DNA from: Proteiniclasticum sediminis
GTDB taxonomy: Bacteria > Bacillota > Clostridia > Clostridiales > Clostridiaceae
Length of the DNA: 64,000 bases
Assembly: GCF_018128025.1 (NCBI RefSeq)
Contig: NZ_JAGSCS010000001.1
Span: 113,242 to 177,241, forward strand
Reading direction: 5' to 3'
The notes under the pieces were generated by a model. That model was not told the DNA's origin. It ran no database searches and worked only from the letters and a program-made list of their open reading frames with translations. Shown here piece by piece: positions 1 to 9,433 of this stretch (position 1 is the first letter of the stretch; each line of letters begins with the position of its first letter). A program made the position numbers and the translations under genes.

Positions 1-1248
1 CGCAGCATCCACAATGGATATTTCCCGAAGATCCGTACCCAATTCCTGGCAGAGAATGATGGCGTTCTGATAGGTGCGATCCGTGGTGCCGAAGCCCGGC
101 ATGGTGACCGTAATGATGTTTTCCAGCGGCAGCTGAAGAATTTTGTACGCCTTGACGATGACCAGGAGAGCCAGGGTGGAATCCAGTCCTCCGGAAATTC
201 CGATGACGGTCTTCGTCATCTGGAGATGGCGAAGCCGTTTGACCAGTCCGTGACTTTGGATCTGAAGAATTTCCCGGGCACGAAGCTTTCGCTCCTGGTC
301 ATCCCGGGGAACAAAGGGATGGGGATCCACCAGCCGATCAAAGCCCGAAAGATCATAGGCGCGGTGGACAAACTCCACCAGCCCAGCCTCCTGTCCGCTG
401 GTCCTCCCGCGGAAGGTGCTGTTTCGTCGCCGCTCACCCCGAATGCGGGAGAGATCCACATAAGCGCTTACTTCATCGGATTCCAGAGCAAATCGCTGAT
501 TTTCCTGGAGAACAGTGCCGTATTCGGCCACCAGCAGATGCCCGCTGAACACCAGATCCGTCGTGGACTCGCCGGTGCCTGCCGAAGCATAGATATAGGC
601 GCCCATATTCTTGGCACTGGCCATCTTCACCAGGTCACGGCGATACTCCCGTTTTCCCACCAGTTCGTTGGAGGCGGAAAGATTGAAAATCAGTTCGGCT
701 CCCTGGAGGGAGAGGTGGGCGGAAGGAGATATGGGCGCAAAGAGATCTTCGCAGATTTCCACGCCAAAGGTATACTCTGGTGTGCGGAAAAGAAGATTTC
801 CAAAGGGCAGCTCTCCGGCATGGGATACCCGGACGCTGTTTCCCCAGGCCGGGGAATAGGGGGTAAACCAGCGGCTTTCATAGAACTCATTGTAGTTGGG
901 GATGTGCGTCTTGGGGACGATGCCAAGAATTTCGCCTTCAAAGATCACTGCCGCCACATTGAAGAGACGGTTTTGGTGTTCCAGGGGCAGGCCCACGATG
1001 ACGACCAGATCCAGCTCACGGGAAGCTTCCTGCACCTTTCTCAGGCCTTTTTCAGCGCCGCGCAGGAGATCTTCGGTTAAAAAGAGATCCTGGGCGGTGT
1101 ACCCCGTGAGGGACAGTTCGGGAAAAACCACAACCTTCGTCTTCGCTTCGCTCTGGCTTTTCATGATTTTGATGATCTCCTGGGTGTTGAACTCCACATC
1201 CGCCACCCGAAGCTGTGGGGAAACTGCAGAAACCTTGATAAAATCCAT
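1..1248 (-). CDS. nadE: Glutamine-dependent NAD+ synthetase, 3' truncated by window edge
   Basis: Amidates nicotinic acid adenine dinucleotide to NAD+, using ammonia from glutamine. Read on the minus strand from ATG at 1248 (AGAGGA ribosome site 8 nt upstream), 416 codons run open to base 1. The N-terminal nitrilase-type glutaminase domain shows the Glu-Lys-Cys triad: E44 (FPELSLTGY), K113 (VPKTHIPNYNEFYESRW) and C166 (FGVEICEDLF). The synthetase domain follows with the ATP P-loop ISGGLDSTLAL near residue 355. The C-terminal ~220 residues lie outside the window. It is divergent from the purine operon. Assignment is firm; completeness cannot be judged. Confidence 0.95.
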   Translation of the reverse strand, partial: MDFIKVSAVSPQLRVADVEFNTQEIIKIMKSQSEAKTKVVVFPELSLTGYTAQDLFLTEDLLRGAEKGLRKVQEASRELDLVVIVGLPLEHQNRLFNVAAVIFEGEILGIVPKTHIPNYNEFYESRWFTPYSPAWGNSVRVSHAGELPFGNLLFRTPEYTFGVEICEDLFAPISPSAHLSLQGAELIFNLSASNELVGKREYRRDLVKMASAKNMGAYIYASAGTGESTTDLVFSGHLLVAEYGTVLQENQRFALESDEVSAYVDLSRIRGERRRNSTFRGRTSGQEAGLVEFVHRAYDLSGFDRLVDPHPFVPRDDQERKLRAREILQIQSHGLVKRLRHLQMTKTVIGISGGLDSTLALLVIVKAYKILQLPLENIITVTMPGFGTTDRTYQNAIILCQELGTDLREISIVDAA

Positions 1249-1305
1249 GGCCAAATCCTCTCATCACTTCATAGTTTTCCTGCGTGTGCAGGATAGATTA
1301 CCGCT

Positions 1306-1314
1306 ATTATAACA
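1306..1314 (-). promoter_or_regulatory. nadE promoter, extended -10
   Basis: On the minus strand the sequence TGTTATAAT gives a consensus TATAAT at 1311-1306 preceded by the TG of an extended -10. No good -35 is visible, as is common with extended -10 promoters. It lies about 58 bases upstream of the nadE start. Confidence 0.55.
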
Positions 1315-1463
1315 CCTAAATCCCGGCGAAGAAATGTCCTGGGTTTCCTCCAGGGCATGAACAGGACCTTTATCCAGTGTACCAGAACTTCCTTAAAAAG
1401 GGTATACATTACTGCATTATCATGTTTAGTTTACGATTGAAATAGTCATTGTTTGTACCTGTA

Positions 1464-1486
1464 CGAATATTAACAGTTTGTTTTCG
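1464..1486 (+). promoter_or_regulatory. PurBox-like operator
   Basis: An inverted CGAA (1464-1467) and TTCG (1483-1486) separated by 15 bases lies immediately upstream of the -35 of the purine promoter. The PurR operators of Bacillus-type Firmicutes are inverted CGAA-containing PurBoxes separated by about 16 bases. The placement before purL supports the reading; the flanking match is weak and the spacing is one base short, so this is a candidate only. Confidence 0.4.
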
Positions 1487-1494
1487 GGTTATTA

Positions 1495-1522
1495 TTGACT
1501 TTTGACGTTTAAATGCTATGAT
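1495..1522 (+). promoter_or_regulatory. Purine operon promoter
   Basis: TTGACT (1495-1500) and TATGAT (1517-1522) are separated by 16 bases and lie 30 bases upstream of purL. A strong GGGGAGGAAA ribosome site follows. The 303-base stretch 1249-1551 otherwise holds only the divergent nadE promoter and the PurBox-like repeat; I see no purine riboswitch in it. Confidence 0.65.
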
Positions 1523-1551
1523 CATGGTATGAATCGTTCGGGGAGGAAAAC

Positions 1552-4500
1552 ATGAATACTGTAAAAAATGTCTATGTTGAGAAGAAAATCGGGTATCGGG
1601 ATGAGGCTAAAGCGCTGGATCGGACCTTGGGCGAGATGCTAAAAATCAAAACTCAGTCCCGTTTAATTCAGGTTTATGCTCTTCAGGGGGTGGCTCCTCA
1701 GGATCTGTCCACTGTCATAGACCAGGTACTCCGGGAAGTCTCCATGGATGATGTTCATCCCAATGAAGAGTTTTTAAATGGGCATCCTTACTTTGTCCTG
1801 GAACTTCTTCCGGGGCAGTTTGACCAGCGGGCCAAAGCCACGGAGGAATGCATCCAGCTGATCCTGGGCAATTTCAGCGCTCGGGTTCACTGCAAGAAAA
1901 TCTATCTCTTTCCGGGGGCAACGGCGGAAGAATTACGTCGAATTCGCAACTTCCTCTTAAACCCTGTGGAAATGCAGGAAGGCTCCCTCCACGAGGAGGA
2001 AAAGATCGCTCCTCCAAAAGCTTCCACGGAAGGCATCCTCGAGGGATTTGTCACCTGGTCACCCGATGCCCTGGAGGCATTCCGGGAAACTGCCGGTCTG
2101 GCCATGACCTCTGCAGATCTTTCCACGGTGCAGGATTACTTCCAGATGGAAGGTCGGGATCCCCAGCTGGCGGAGATCCGTGTTCTCGATACCTACTGGT
2201 CGGATCACTGCCGCCATACCACCTTTAACACCCACCTCACCTCCATCACCTCCATCACCTGGGATGGGGCATCGCCTTTGGCCAAGGAAACCTTTGAACA
2301 GTATCTAGAGCTCCGGAAGGAACTTAATCGTGAACACAAGCCCGTGACCCTCATGGATCTAGGCACCATCGGAGCCCGGTATCTCAAGAGTCAGGGACTG
2401 GCCAGGGATGTGGATGAGTCGGAGGAAATCAATGCCTGCAGCATCATCCGCACCGTACGGACCGAAGATGGGGAGAAGGAAGTCCTCGTTCAGTTTAAAA
2501 ACGAAACCCATAACCATCCCACGGAGATCGAACCCTATGGCGGTGCCGCCACCTGTCTGGGTGGCGCCATCCGCGATCCCTTAAGCGGACGGGCTTACGT
2601 CTACCAGGGGATGCGCATCACCGGGTCCGGAGATCCCCGGGCAACATTAGAGGAAACCCTCCCGGGAAAACTGCCCCAGCGGGTCATCACCACAGGCGCA
2701 GCCAAGGGATTTTCCTCCTATGGCAATCAGATTGGACTGAACACCGGATTTGTGGAAGAGATCTACCATGACGGCTATCGGGCCAAGCGCATGGAAACTG
2801 GCGCGGTCATCGGCGCTGTGCTTCGCGAGGAAGTCCGCCGGGAAGTTCCCGCCCCAGGAGACATTGTCGTCCTTTTGGGCGGCCGCACCGGTCGGGATGG
2901 CATCGGCGGGGCCACCGGATCCTCCAAGGAACATCATGAGGAGTCTATTAAAGAAGCGGGAGCTGAAGTACAGAAAGGAAATGCCGTGGAAGAACGAAAG
3001 CTGCAGCGTTTCTTCCGAAACGCCCAGGCTCTTTCCATGATCAAGCGCTGCAACGACTTTGGCGCTGGCGGCGTATCCGTGGCCATTGGCGAACTGGCGG
3101 ACTCCCTGGATATTCAGCTCCATCGGGTGCCCAAAAAGTACCAGGGGCTTACCCCCATGGAGATTGCCCTTTCGGAATCCCAGGAACGCATGGCCGTGGT
3201 CATTGAAGCCAAAGATCTGGAAGCCTTCCAGACCATGGCTGCGGAAGAGAACCTGGAGGCCACCCAGGTGGCCCAGGTGACAGACACCGGAAGACTTCGG
3301 ATGTTCCATGGAGAAGAACAGGTCGTGGATCTGTCCCGCGAATTCCTGAACACCCATGGCGCCATGGCCCAAGCCGCCGTGACAGTTCCTGCCTCAGCAG
3401 AGGCCCTAGAAGAACGTCAGCATGAAGTTTCCCGGGACAGCCTGGCAGATGCATTGATGACGCTGGATTTTGCCGATCAGAAGGGCCTTGTGGAAAACTT
3501 CGATGCCTCAATCGGCCGAAACAACCTCATCCTGCCCTATGGCGGAACCTATCAGGACACGAAGAGTCCTGGCATGGCTTCCCTGATCCCCGTGAAGGGC
3601 ACCCGTTCCCTGGATGCCTCCCTCATGACTTATGGCTTCGACCCCGAAGCCCTGGAGGAAGATCTCTTCACCGGAGCCTATAATGCCGTGGTGGAAAGCC
3701 TGGCGAAGATTGCAGCTTTGGGAGGCGATCCCCAGACCGTGCGCCTCAGTTTCCAGGAATACTTCCGAAAACTCGGCGCAGACCCCATGAACTGGGGAAG
3801 ACCCTTCCTGGCTCTTTTGGGTGCCTTACGGGCCCAGCTGGATTATCAGGTTCCCGCCATCGGCGGAAAGGACTCCATGTCCGGAACCTTCCAGGAACTC
3901 CAGGTGCCCGACACCCTCATCTCCTTCGCCGTAACCACTGCACCCAAAGAACGGATCCTGACCAATGTTCTTCAAGGGACAGATTCAGTCCTCCTGATCC
4001 TCAAGACCGGGAAGACGAAGGGGCTGTATGCTGCCGAAGAATTCCAGCGCAATGCAAAGTTCCTGGGAGCCCTCCAGGAGGAAGGTCTCCTTCGTGCCGT
4101 GGATACGCTGAAGCGAGGACTCTGGAAAACCGCCGTGAACATGGCCCAGGGAAACCGCATCGGCGTGGAGATAACAGCTTCCGCAGATAACCTTCTCTCC
4201 AAGGACCCGGGAAGTTTCCTCGTGGAAGTCCCCCAGGAAAAGCTGGATCAGGTTCTTTCCCAGGCGAAGACCCAGGGATGCGTCCTCACCGCCGTGGGCC
4301 ATACGGGCACAGATTCCATCCGCTTCGGTTCCCACACCTTTAGCTTTGACGAAATCAGCGCCCGACGCAGCGAACCGCTGATGCCGGTGTTCCGAAAATA
4401 CAGTCAGGAAGGGGAGAAGGTCCCCACCGTCCTGGCCTCTCAGGAACCCGCCCCCCGGGCACCCCTTGGCCGAAAGCCCAGGGTGCTGATCCCCGTGTTC

Positions 4501-5301
4501 TGCGGCACCAATTGCGAGTTTGATCTGGAATTTGCCTTCCAGGAAGCCGGTGCCGAGGTGAAAACCTTCGTCTTCCGCAATGATGAAGCTTCCCTCAGTC
4601 AGGCCATTACGGATTTAGCCCGTCATATTGGGGAATCCGACATCCTCATGCTGGCTGGAGGATTCAGTGCGGCGGATGAACCGGACGGTTCCGGAAAATA
4701 TATCGCCAATGTGCTTCGCAACCCCCAAGTCAAAGCTGCCGTCCATGGACTGATCAAAGAAAGGGACGGCCTGATCCTGGGCATCTGCAACGGCTTCCAG
4801 GGTCTGGTGAAATCGGGACTGCTCCCCTATGGCGAGATCATCGATGTCCGGGAGGATATGCCCAACCTTACCTTTAATACGGGCGGTAAGCATATTTCTT
4901 CCATGGTCCGAACGAAGATCGTTTCCCGCAACACCCCATGGATGGCGAAAAATGTCCTGGGAGAAATCTACGATGTTCCCGTATCCCACGGCGAGGGAAG
5001 GTTCGTGGCTTCTCCGGAAGTCCTGAAGACCCTCCTGGAAAACGGTCAGATCATTACCCAGTATGTGGACGCCCAAGGGGATCCCACCCTGGAAGGTCCC
5101 TTCAATCCCAACGGCTCCATGCTGGCCATTGAGGGGATCTCCTCCCCGGACGGACGGGTCTTCGGAAAAATGGGTCACACAGAGCGTTACCAGCCGGGAC
5201 TTTACCAGAACTACACAGGCCGCTACGACCAAAATATGTTCCGCGCCGGCGTCGAATACTTTCTGCAAAATACAACGAACACAGAAAACGGAGGAAACTA
5301 A
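1552..5301 (+). CDS. purL: Phosphoribosylformylglycinamidine synthase, single-chain form
   Basis: Converts FGAR, glutamine and ATP to FGAM in de novo purine synthesis. At 1249 residues it is the long single-chain type that joins a PurS-like N-terminus, the two ATP-binding PurL halves and a C-terminal PurQ-type glutaminase, so no separate purS or purQ is needed and none is seen. Motifs include DTYWSDHCRHTTF and KNETHNHPTEIEPYGGA in the first half, and PAIGGKDSMSGTF in the second. The glutaminase begins near residue 985 (IPVFCGTNCEFD), with nucleophile C1079 in ILGICNGFQG and the catalytic-His region MGHTERYQPGLY near the end. It is first gene of the purine operon; purE starts directly after its stop codon. 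Confidence 0.97.
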   Translation: MNTVKNVYVEKKIGYRDEAKALDRTLGEMLKIKTQSRLIQVYALQGVAPQDLSTVIDQVLREVSMDDVHPNEEFLNGHPYFVLELLPGQFDQRAKATEECIQLILGNFSARVHCKKIYLFPGATAEELRRIRNFLLNPVEMQEGSLHEEEKIAPPKASTEGILEGFVTWSPDALEAFRETAGLAMTSADLSTVQDYFQMEGRDPQLAEIRVLDTYWSDHCRHTTFNTHLTSITSITWDGASPLAKETFEQYLELRKELNREHKPVTLMDLGTIGARYLKSQGLARDVDESEEINACSIIRTVRTEDGEKEVLVQFKNETHNHPTEIEPYGGAATCLGGAIRDPLSGRAYVYQGMRITGSGDPRATLEETLPGKLPQRVITTGAAKGFSSYGNQIGLNTGFVEEIYHDGYRAKRMETGAVIGAVLREEVRREVPAPGDIVVLLGGRTGRDGIGGATGSSKEHHEESIKEAGAEVQKGNAVEERKLQRFFRNAQALSMIKRCNDFGAGGVSVAIGELADSLDIQLHRVPKKYQGLTPMEIALSESQERMAVVIEAKDLEAFQTMAAEENLEATQVAQVTDTGRLRMFHGEEQVVDLSREFLNTHGAMAQAAVTVPASAEALEERQHEVSRDSLADALMTLDFADQKGLVENFDASIGRNNLILPYGGTYQDTKSPGMASLIPVKGTRSLDASLMTYGFDPEALEEDLFTGAYNAVVESLAKIAALGGDPQTVRLSFQEYFRKLGADPMNWGRPFLALLGALRAQLDYQVPAIGGKDSMSGTFQELQVPDTLISFAVTTAPKERILTNVLQGTDSVLLILKTGKTKGLYAAEEFQRNAKFLGALQEEGLLRAVDTLKRGLWKTAVNMAQGNRIGVEITASADNLLSKDPGSFLVEVPQEKLDQVLSQAKTQGCVLTAVGHTGTDSIRFGSHTFSFDEISARRSEPLMPVFRKYSQEGEKVPTVLASQEPAPRAPLGRKPRVLIPVFCGTNCEFDLEFAFQEAGAEVKTFVFRNDEASLSQAITDLARHIGESDILMLAGGFSAADEPDGSGKYIANVLRNPQVKAAVHGLIKERDGLILGICNGFQGLVKSGLLPYGEIIDVREDMPNLTFNTGGKHISSMVRTKIVSRNTPWMAKNVLGEIYDVPVSHGEGRFVASPEVLKTLLENGQIITQYVDAQGDPTLEGPFNPNGSMLAIEGISSPDGRVFGKMGHTERYQPGLYQNYTGRYDQNMFRAGVEYFLQNTTNTENGGN

Positions 5302-5784
5302 ATGAAGGTTCTCATTCTCTTTGGAAGTCCCTCGGACAAAAGTGTCATGCACGGTGCAAAGAAAGCCCTGGATGAGTTTGGTGTCCATAATGAATCCTAT
5401 GCCCTTTCCGCCCACCGTCTTCCGGAACTCCTGGAGGAAGTGCTCACAAAGAAAGAGGAGGAGGGGTTTGAGGTGATCATCGCCGGTGCCGGCCTTGCCG
5501 CTCACCTTCCCGGGGTAGTGGCCTCAAAAACTGTCCTTCCCGTCATCGGTGTCCCGCTAAAAGGGGCTCTGGAAGGTCTGGATGCCCTCTTCTCCATCGT
5601 CCAGATGCCCAAGCAGGTCCCCGTGGCCACCGTGGGCATCGGCAATGCCTACAATGCGGGCATGCTCGCCGTCCAGATCCTGGCCGTGAAGTATCCCGAA
5701 CTGAAAACCGCTTTGCTCAACTACCGGAAAAATCTAAAAGAACAGCTCAGTGCTGAATATGCTCAGGAGGTAATTTACGAATGA
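5302..5784 (+). CDS. purE: N5-carboxyaminoimidazole ribonucleotide mutase
   Basis: Moves the carboxyl group of N5-CAIR to give CAIR. The 160-residue protein has the class I PurE pattern: GSPSDKSVM near the N-terminus, SAHRLPELL (usually AHRTP), [13 protein letters not shown], and [21 protein letters not shown] follows the purL stop without a gap, and the 3' end overlaps purC by 4 bases. Class I PurE normally works with PurK, but there is no purK in this operon, so N5-CAIR must come from a purK elsewhere, or the enzyme relies on another route. The family assignment is firm. Confidence 0.93.
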   Translation: MKVLILFGSPSDKSVMHGAKKALDEFGVHNESYALSAHRLPELLEEVLTKKEEEGFEVIIAGAGLAAHLPGVVASKTVLPVIGVPLKGALEGLDALFSIVQMPKQVPVATVGIGNAYNAGMLAVQILAVKYPELKTALLNYRKNLKEQLSAEYAQEVIYE

Positions 5785-6485
5785 AGGAAATGCTCTACGA
5801 AGGAAAGGCCAAGAAGATCTTCCTCACCGACAACGAAAACGAGGTCATTGTCTACTACAAGGATGACGCCACGGCATTTAACGGCGAAAAGAAGGGAACC
5901 ATCGACGAAAAGGGAATCATGAACAACCAGATCACCACGATTCTGTTCGAGTACCTGGCAGCTCACGGGGTGAAAACCCACTACATCAAAACCCTTTCCG
6001 ATCGGGAACAGCTGGTAAAGAAAGTCGAGATCATTCCCCTGGAAGTCATCGTCCGCAACGTGGCTGCCGGATCCTTCTCCAAGCGTCTGGGCGTTCCAGA
6101 AGGCACCGAACTGAACACCACCATTTTCGAAATCTGCTACAAGAATGATGCCCTGGGCGATCCCCTTATCAATGACAGCCATGCCGTAGCCATTGGCCTT
6201 GCCACCTTCGAGGAGCTGAAGGAGATCTATGGAATCACCGCCACCATCAATGACCTCCTGAAGGAGTTCTTCCAGAAAATCGGCCTGATTCTGGTGGACT
6301 TCAAGATTGAGTTTGGCAAGGATGCCCAGGGGAATATCCTCCTGGCGGACGAAATCAGCCCGGACACCTGCCGGCTTTGGGATGCCGTAACCCGGGAAAA
6401 GATGGACAAGGACCGATTCCGGCGCAATCTGGACAACGTCAAGGGAGCCTATGAAGAAGTCATCAATCGGATGAAGAAGGGGTAA
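5781..6485 (+). CDS. purC: SAICAR synthetase
   Basis: Joins CAIR with aspartate, using ATP, to give SAICAR. The 234-residue protein starts [16 protein letters not shown], carrying the EGKAK motif of the family, and has [18 protein letters not shown] and [14 protein letters not shown], all in typical order and with typical length for bacterial PurC. The ATGA overlap with the purE stop indicates translational coupling; purF starts 2 bases after its stop. Confidence 0.96.
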   Translation: MKEMLYEGKAKKIFLTDNENEVIVYYKDDATAFNGEKKGTIDEKGIMNNQITTILFEYLAAHGVKTHYIKTLSDREQLVKKVEIIPLEVIVRNVAAGSFSKRLGVPEGTELNTTIFEICYKNDALGDPLINDSHAVAIGLATFEELKEIYGITATINDLLKEFFQKIGLILVDFKIEFGKDAQGNILLADEISPDTCRLWDAVTREKMDKDRFRRNLDNVKGAYEEVINRMKKG

Positions 6486-6487
6486 TT

Positions 6488-7891
6488 ATGATTTTTCTCA
6501 ACGATAAATTCAAAGAGGAGTGCGGGGTATTCGGTCTTTACACCAAGAGCCGCCACGCTTCCTATGACGTATTCGACGGTCTTTACTCCCTGCAGCACCG
6601 GGGACAGGAAAGCGCAGGCATTGCCTCCCTGGACAAGGGGGAAATGATCCTTCGCAAGCGCATGGGGCTGGTGTCCCAGGCGCTGGACCGCAATGATCTG
6701 AAGGAGCTTCGGGGAAACATCGCCATCGGACATGTGCGATATTCCACGAAAGGGGACTCCAGTGTGCTCAATGCGCAGCCCCTCACGGCAAAGACCAAGC
6801 TGGGCTCCATCGGCGTTGCCCATAACGGGACCCTCATTAATACGGAAGTGATCCGCAGCCTCCTGGAAGACAGCGGTGCAGTATTCCAGACGGACACGGA
6901 CTCCGAGGTCATTGTGAACCTCATCGCCCGGGGCATCCACAAGGGACTGGAAAACGCTGTCCTGGATGCGGTGCGTACCGTGAAAGGCAGCTTCGCCCTG
7001 GTCATCGCCTTCGGCAATAAGCTCATCGGCATCCGGGACACCTACGGCATTCGTCCGCTGGTCCTGGGAAGAAGGGGAGAGGACCTGATTCTGGCCTCGG
7101 AAAGCTGCGCCATCGATACCATCGGCGGTACCCTGGAACGGGACATTAAGCCCGGCGAAATGGTGGTCATCGAAAATGGGGAAGTGAAGTCCTACATCTA
7201 TTCGGAAAAGACGAAAGGATCCACCTGTTCCTTTGAATATATCTATTTCGCCCGACCTGATTCCATCATGGATGGCATCAGCGTCCATCAGCTTCGGGTG
7301 AAAACCGGAGAAAAGCTCTATGAGGAAGCCCCCGTGGAAGCCGATGTGGTCATCGGGGTTCCCGATTCCGGTCTGGCTGCAGCCATCGGCTACTCCCGGG
7401 CATCCGGGATTCCCTTCGACATCGGTTTTTCCAAGAACAAGTACATTGGCCGCTCCTTCATCACTCCCTCCCAGGAAGCCCGAGAGAAGGTGGTCTCGCT
7501 GAAGCTCAATGCCCAGAAAGATGTGGTGGAGGGCAAGCGTGTGGTCCTCATCGATGACTCCATCGTTCGGGGAACCACCTCCAAGTATCTGGTGGATCTT
7601 CTGTATCGGGCGGGCGCCAAGGAAGTCCATTTCCGGGTCTCCTCGCCTAAGGTCATGTTTCCCTGCTATTTCGGCATCGATACTCCGTACCGTAAGCATC
7701 TCATTGCCGCCGTCATGAGCAAGGATGAAATCAACAGCTATATCGGCAGCACCAGTTTGGAATACCTCAGCCGGGAGGGCCTGGTGGCATCCCTGGGGAA
7801 GGACTCCTTCTGCACGGGCTGCTTCAGCGGAATTTATCCCCTGGGTGCCCCCCACGAATTCATGGAGGTCGTAAAGAATGATGGACTATAA
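6488..7891 (+). CDS. purF: Amidophosphoribosyltransferase
   Basis: First committed step of purine synthesis: PRPP and glutamine give phosphoribosylamine. The 467-residue chain has its presumed N-terminal nucleophile at C12 (KEECGVFG), so an 11-residue propeptide must be removed. The PRPP loop is VVLIDDSIVRGTTS. Cysteines in STCSFEY, MFPCYFG and SFCTGCFSG match the [4Fe-4S]-binding, propeptide-processed type known from Bacillus subtilis, in which cluster loss by oxygen inactivates the enzyme. It overlaps purM by 14 bases. Confidence 0.96.
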   Translation: MIFLNDKFKEECGVFGLYTKSRHASYDVFDGLYSLQHRGQESAGIASLDKGEMILRKRMGLVSQALDRNDLKELRGNIAIGHVRYSTKGDSSVLNAQPLTAKTKLGSIGVAHNGTLINTEVIRSLLEDSGAVFQTDTDSEVIVNLIARGIHKGLENAVLDAVRTVKGSFALVIAFGNKLIGIRDTYGIRPLVLGRRGEDLILASESCAIDTIGGTLERDIKPGEMVVIENGEVKSYIYSEKTKGSTCSFEYIYFARPDSIMDGISVHQLRVKTGEKLYEEAPVEADVVIGVPDSGLAAAIGYSRASGIPFDIGFSKNKYIGRSFITPSQEAREKVVSLKLNAQKDVVEGKRVVLIDDSIVRGTTSKYLVDLLYRAGAKEVHFRVSSPKVMFPCYFGIDTPYRKHLIAAVMSKDEINSYIGSTSLEYLSREGLVASLGKDSFCTGCFSGIYPLGAPHEFMEVVKNDGL

Positions 7892-8879
7892 ATCAGCAGG
7901 TGTGGATATCGAAGAGGGATACCGCTCCGTGGAGAAAATCAAGGCCTATGCCCAGCGTACCATGAACCCGCTGGTGCTCAACGGTCTGGGCTCCTTCGCC
8001 GGCATGATGGAGATTCCCGAGGGCTATAAGAAGCCTGTACTCATCTCCGGCACCGACGGCGTGGGAACCAAACTCAAGATTGCCTTTGAGCTGGGCATCT
8101 ACGATACTGTAGGCATCGACTGTGTCGCCATGTGCGTCAACGACATCCTCTGCCATGGCGCGAAACCTTTGTTCTTCTTGGATTATCTGGCCTGCGGAAA
8201 GCTGGATGCCGACGTGTCCTCGGAACTGGTCAAAGGCGTGGCCGAAGGCTGCGTCCAGGGGAAAATGGCCCTCATTGGGGGAGAAACCGCGGAGATGCCC
8301 GGATTTTATCAGGAAGGGGAGTATGACATCGCCGGATTTGCCGTGGGTGTGGCGGAGAAAGAGGCCATCGTCACCGGCAAAACCATTAAGCCCTCTGATG
8401 TCCTCATCGGCCTTCGTTCCTCGGGTTTCCACAGCAACGGCTACAGTCTCCTGCGCAAAGTATTTTCCGACCTTTCGGAGATGTTCCAGGGTGTGTCTCT
8501 CGGCGAGTATCTGTTAACTCCCACGAGAATCTATACGGACATCGTGGAAAAGGTCATGGCGAAGTTTCCTGTGGCCGGCATGGCCCATATCACCGGCGGC
8601 GGCTTTGTGGAAAATCTTCCCCGAATCCTGACCAATCCGGCCCTTCGGATCCATGTCCGCAAGGACAGCTACCGTCTTCCGCCCATCTACGAACTGCTGG
8701 AGGAGCGGGGCGTGCCCCGGGAATCCTTCTACAAGACCTTTAACACCGGCATCGGCTTCGTCTTCTGTGTGGATCAAAACCACCAGGAGGAGCTTTTGGA
8801 CTTCCTCCGGTCCCAGGGAGAAGATCCCGTGCTCCTGGGCTTCATCGACGAAGGGGAGGAAGCCATTTGTTTAGAATAG
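7878..8879 (+). CDS. purM: Phosphoribosylaminoimidazole synthetase (AIR synthetase)
   Basis: Closes the imidazole ring of FGAM to AIR with ATP. The 333-residue protein has YKSAGVDIEEG at the N-terminus, the GTDGVGTKLKIA loop, NDILCHGAKPLFFLDY and GGETAEMPGFY, all hallmarks of PurM. Two adjacent ATG codons (7878 and 7881) could serve as start. It lies inside the overlapping purF-purM-purN block. Confidence 0.96.
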   Translation: MMDYKSAGVDIEEGYRSVEKIKAYAQRTMNPLVLNGLGSFAGMMEIPEGYKKPVLISGTDGVGTKLKIAFELGIYDTVGIDCVAMCVNDILCHGAKPLFFLDYLACGKLDADVSSELVKGVAEGCVQGKMALIGGETAEMPGFYQEGEYDIAGFAVGVAEKEAIVTGKTIKPSDVLIGLRSSGFHSNGYSLLRKVFSDLSEMFQGVSLGEYLLTPTRIYTDIVEKVMAKFPVAGMAHITGGGFVENLPRILTNPALRIHVRKDSYRLPPIYELLEERGVPRESFYKTFNTGIGFVFCVDQNHQEELLDFLRSQGEDPVLLGFIDEGEEAICLE

Positions 8880-9433
8880 CTGTCCTCATTTCCGGGACCG
8901 GAAGCACCCTGCGGGCGATTTTGGAGGATTCCCGCAAAGATCGCGTCTATGAGGTGGGCCTGGTCATTGCCGACCGGGAAGCACCGGGTCTTCAACATGC
9001 CAAAGAATTTGGCGTTCCCTACAAGGTTTTCCCCCGGGGAAAAGACCTGTCCGGAAAAATTCTTCCGGAAGTGGAGGGATTTGACTTAGTGGTGCTGGCC
9101 GGTTTCCTGTCCATTCTGGAAGGGGAACTTCTCACCCGTCTCCAGGGGAAGATGATCAATCTGCACCCATCGCTGCTCCCTCGCTTTGGGGGAAAAGGCA
9201 TGTATGGCCACAAAGTCCATGAAGCGGTGCTGGCCAGCGGTATGCCCTATTCAGGCTGCACGGTGCATTATGTCACCGAAACCGTCGATGGCGGTTCGCT
9301 GATTCTGCAGCGGATCATCGGGATTCAGGATGCCACCACGGCAGAGGACATCGCAAAGCGGGTCATGGCCGAAGAAAAAGGGGCGCTCATTGACGCCATT
9401 CGAATGATCGCAAGGGAGGAAAGTGAAACATGA
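8867..9433 (+). CDS. purN: Phosphoribosylglycinamide formyltransferase
   Basis: Transfers a formyl group from 10-formyl-THF to GAR. The 188-residue protein begins at a TTG codon at 8867 behind GGGGAGGA; no ATG gives a better start and the [13 protein letters not shown] beginning fits the family exactly. The active-site Asn and His are in [18 protein letters not shown] and the Asp in [12 protein letters not shown]. It overlaps purM by 13 bases and purH by 4. Confidence 0.94.
   Translation: MFRIAVLISGTGSTLRAILEDSRKDRVYEVGLVIADREAPGLQHAKEFGVPYKVFPRGKDLSGKILPEVEGFDLVVLAGFLSILEGELLTRLQGKMINLHPSLLPRFGGKGMYGHKVHEAVLASGMPYSGCTVHYVTETVDGGSLILQRIIGIQDATTAEDIAKRVMAEEKGALIDAIRMIAREESET

Noticed and set aside
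226-1080. Plus-strand open frame of 284 codons at the left end
   Set aside because: The minus strand encodes an intact nadE reading frame with all catalytic residues across this stretch.
1422-1435. Twelve-base word TATCATGTTTAG shared with the region upstream of thlA (21974-21985)
   Set aside because: A match of this length between two AT-rich intergenic stretches is within what chance allows, and only the thlA copy is part of an inverted repeat.
6449-7855. Long minus-strand open frame of 468 codons opposite purF
   Set aside because: It mirrors the whole purF gene, has no ribosome site or family similarity, and is a by-product of purF codon use.
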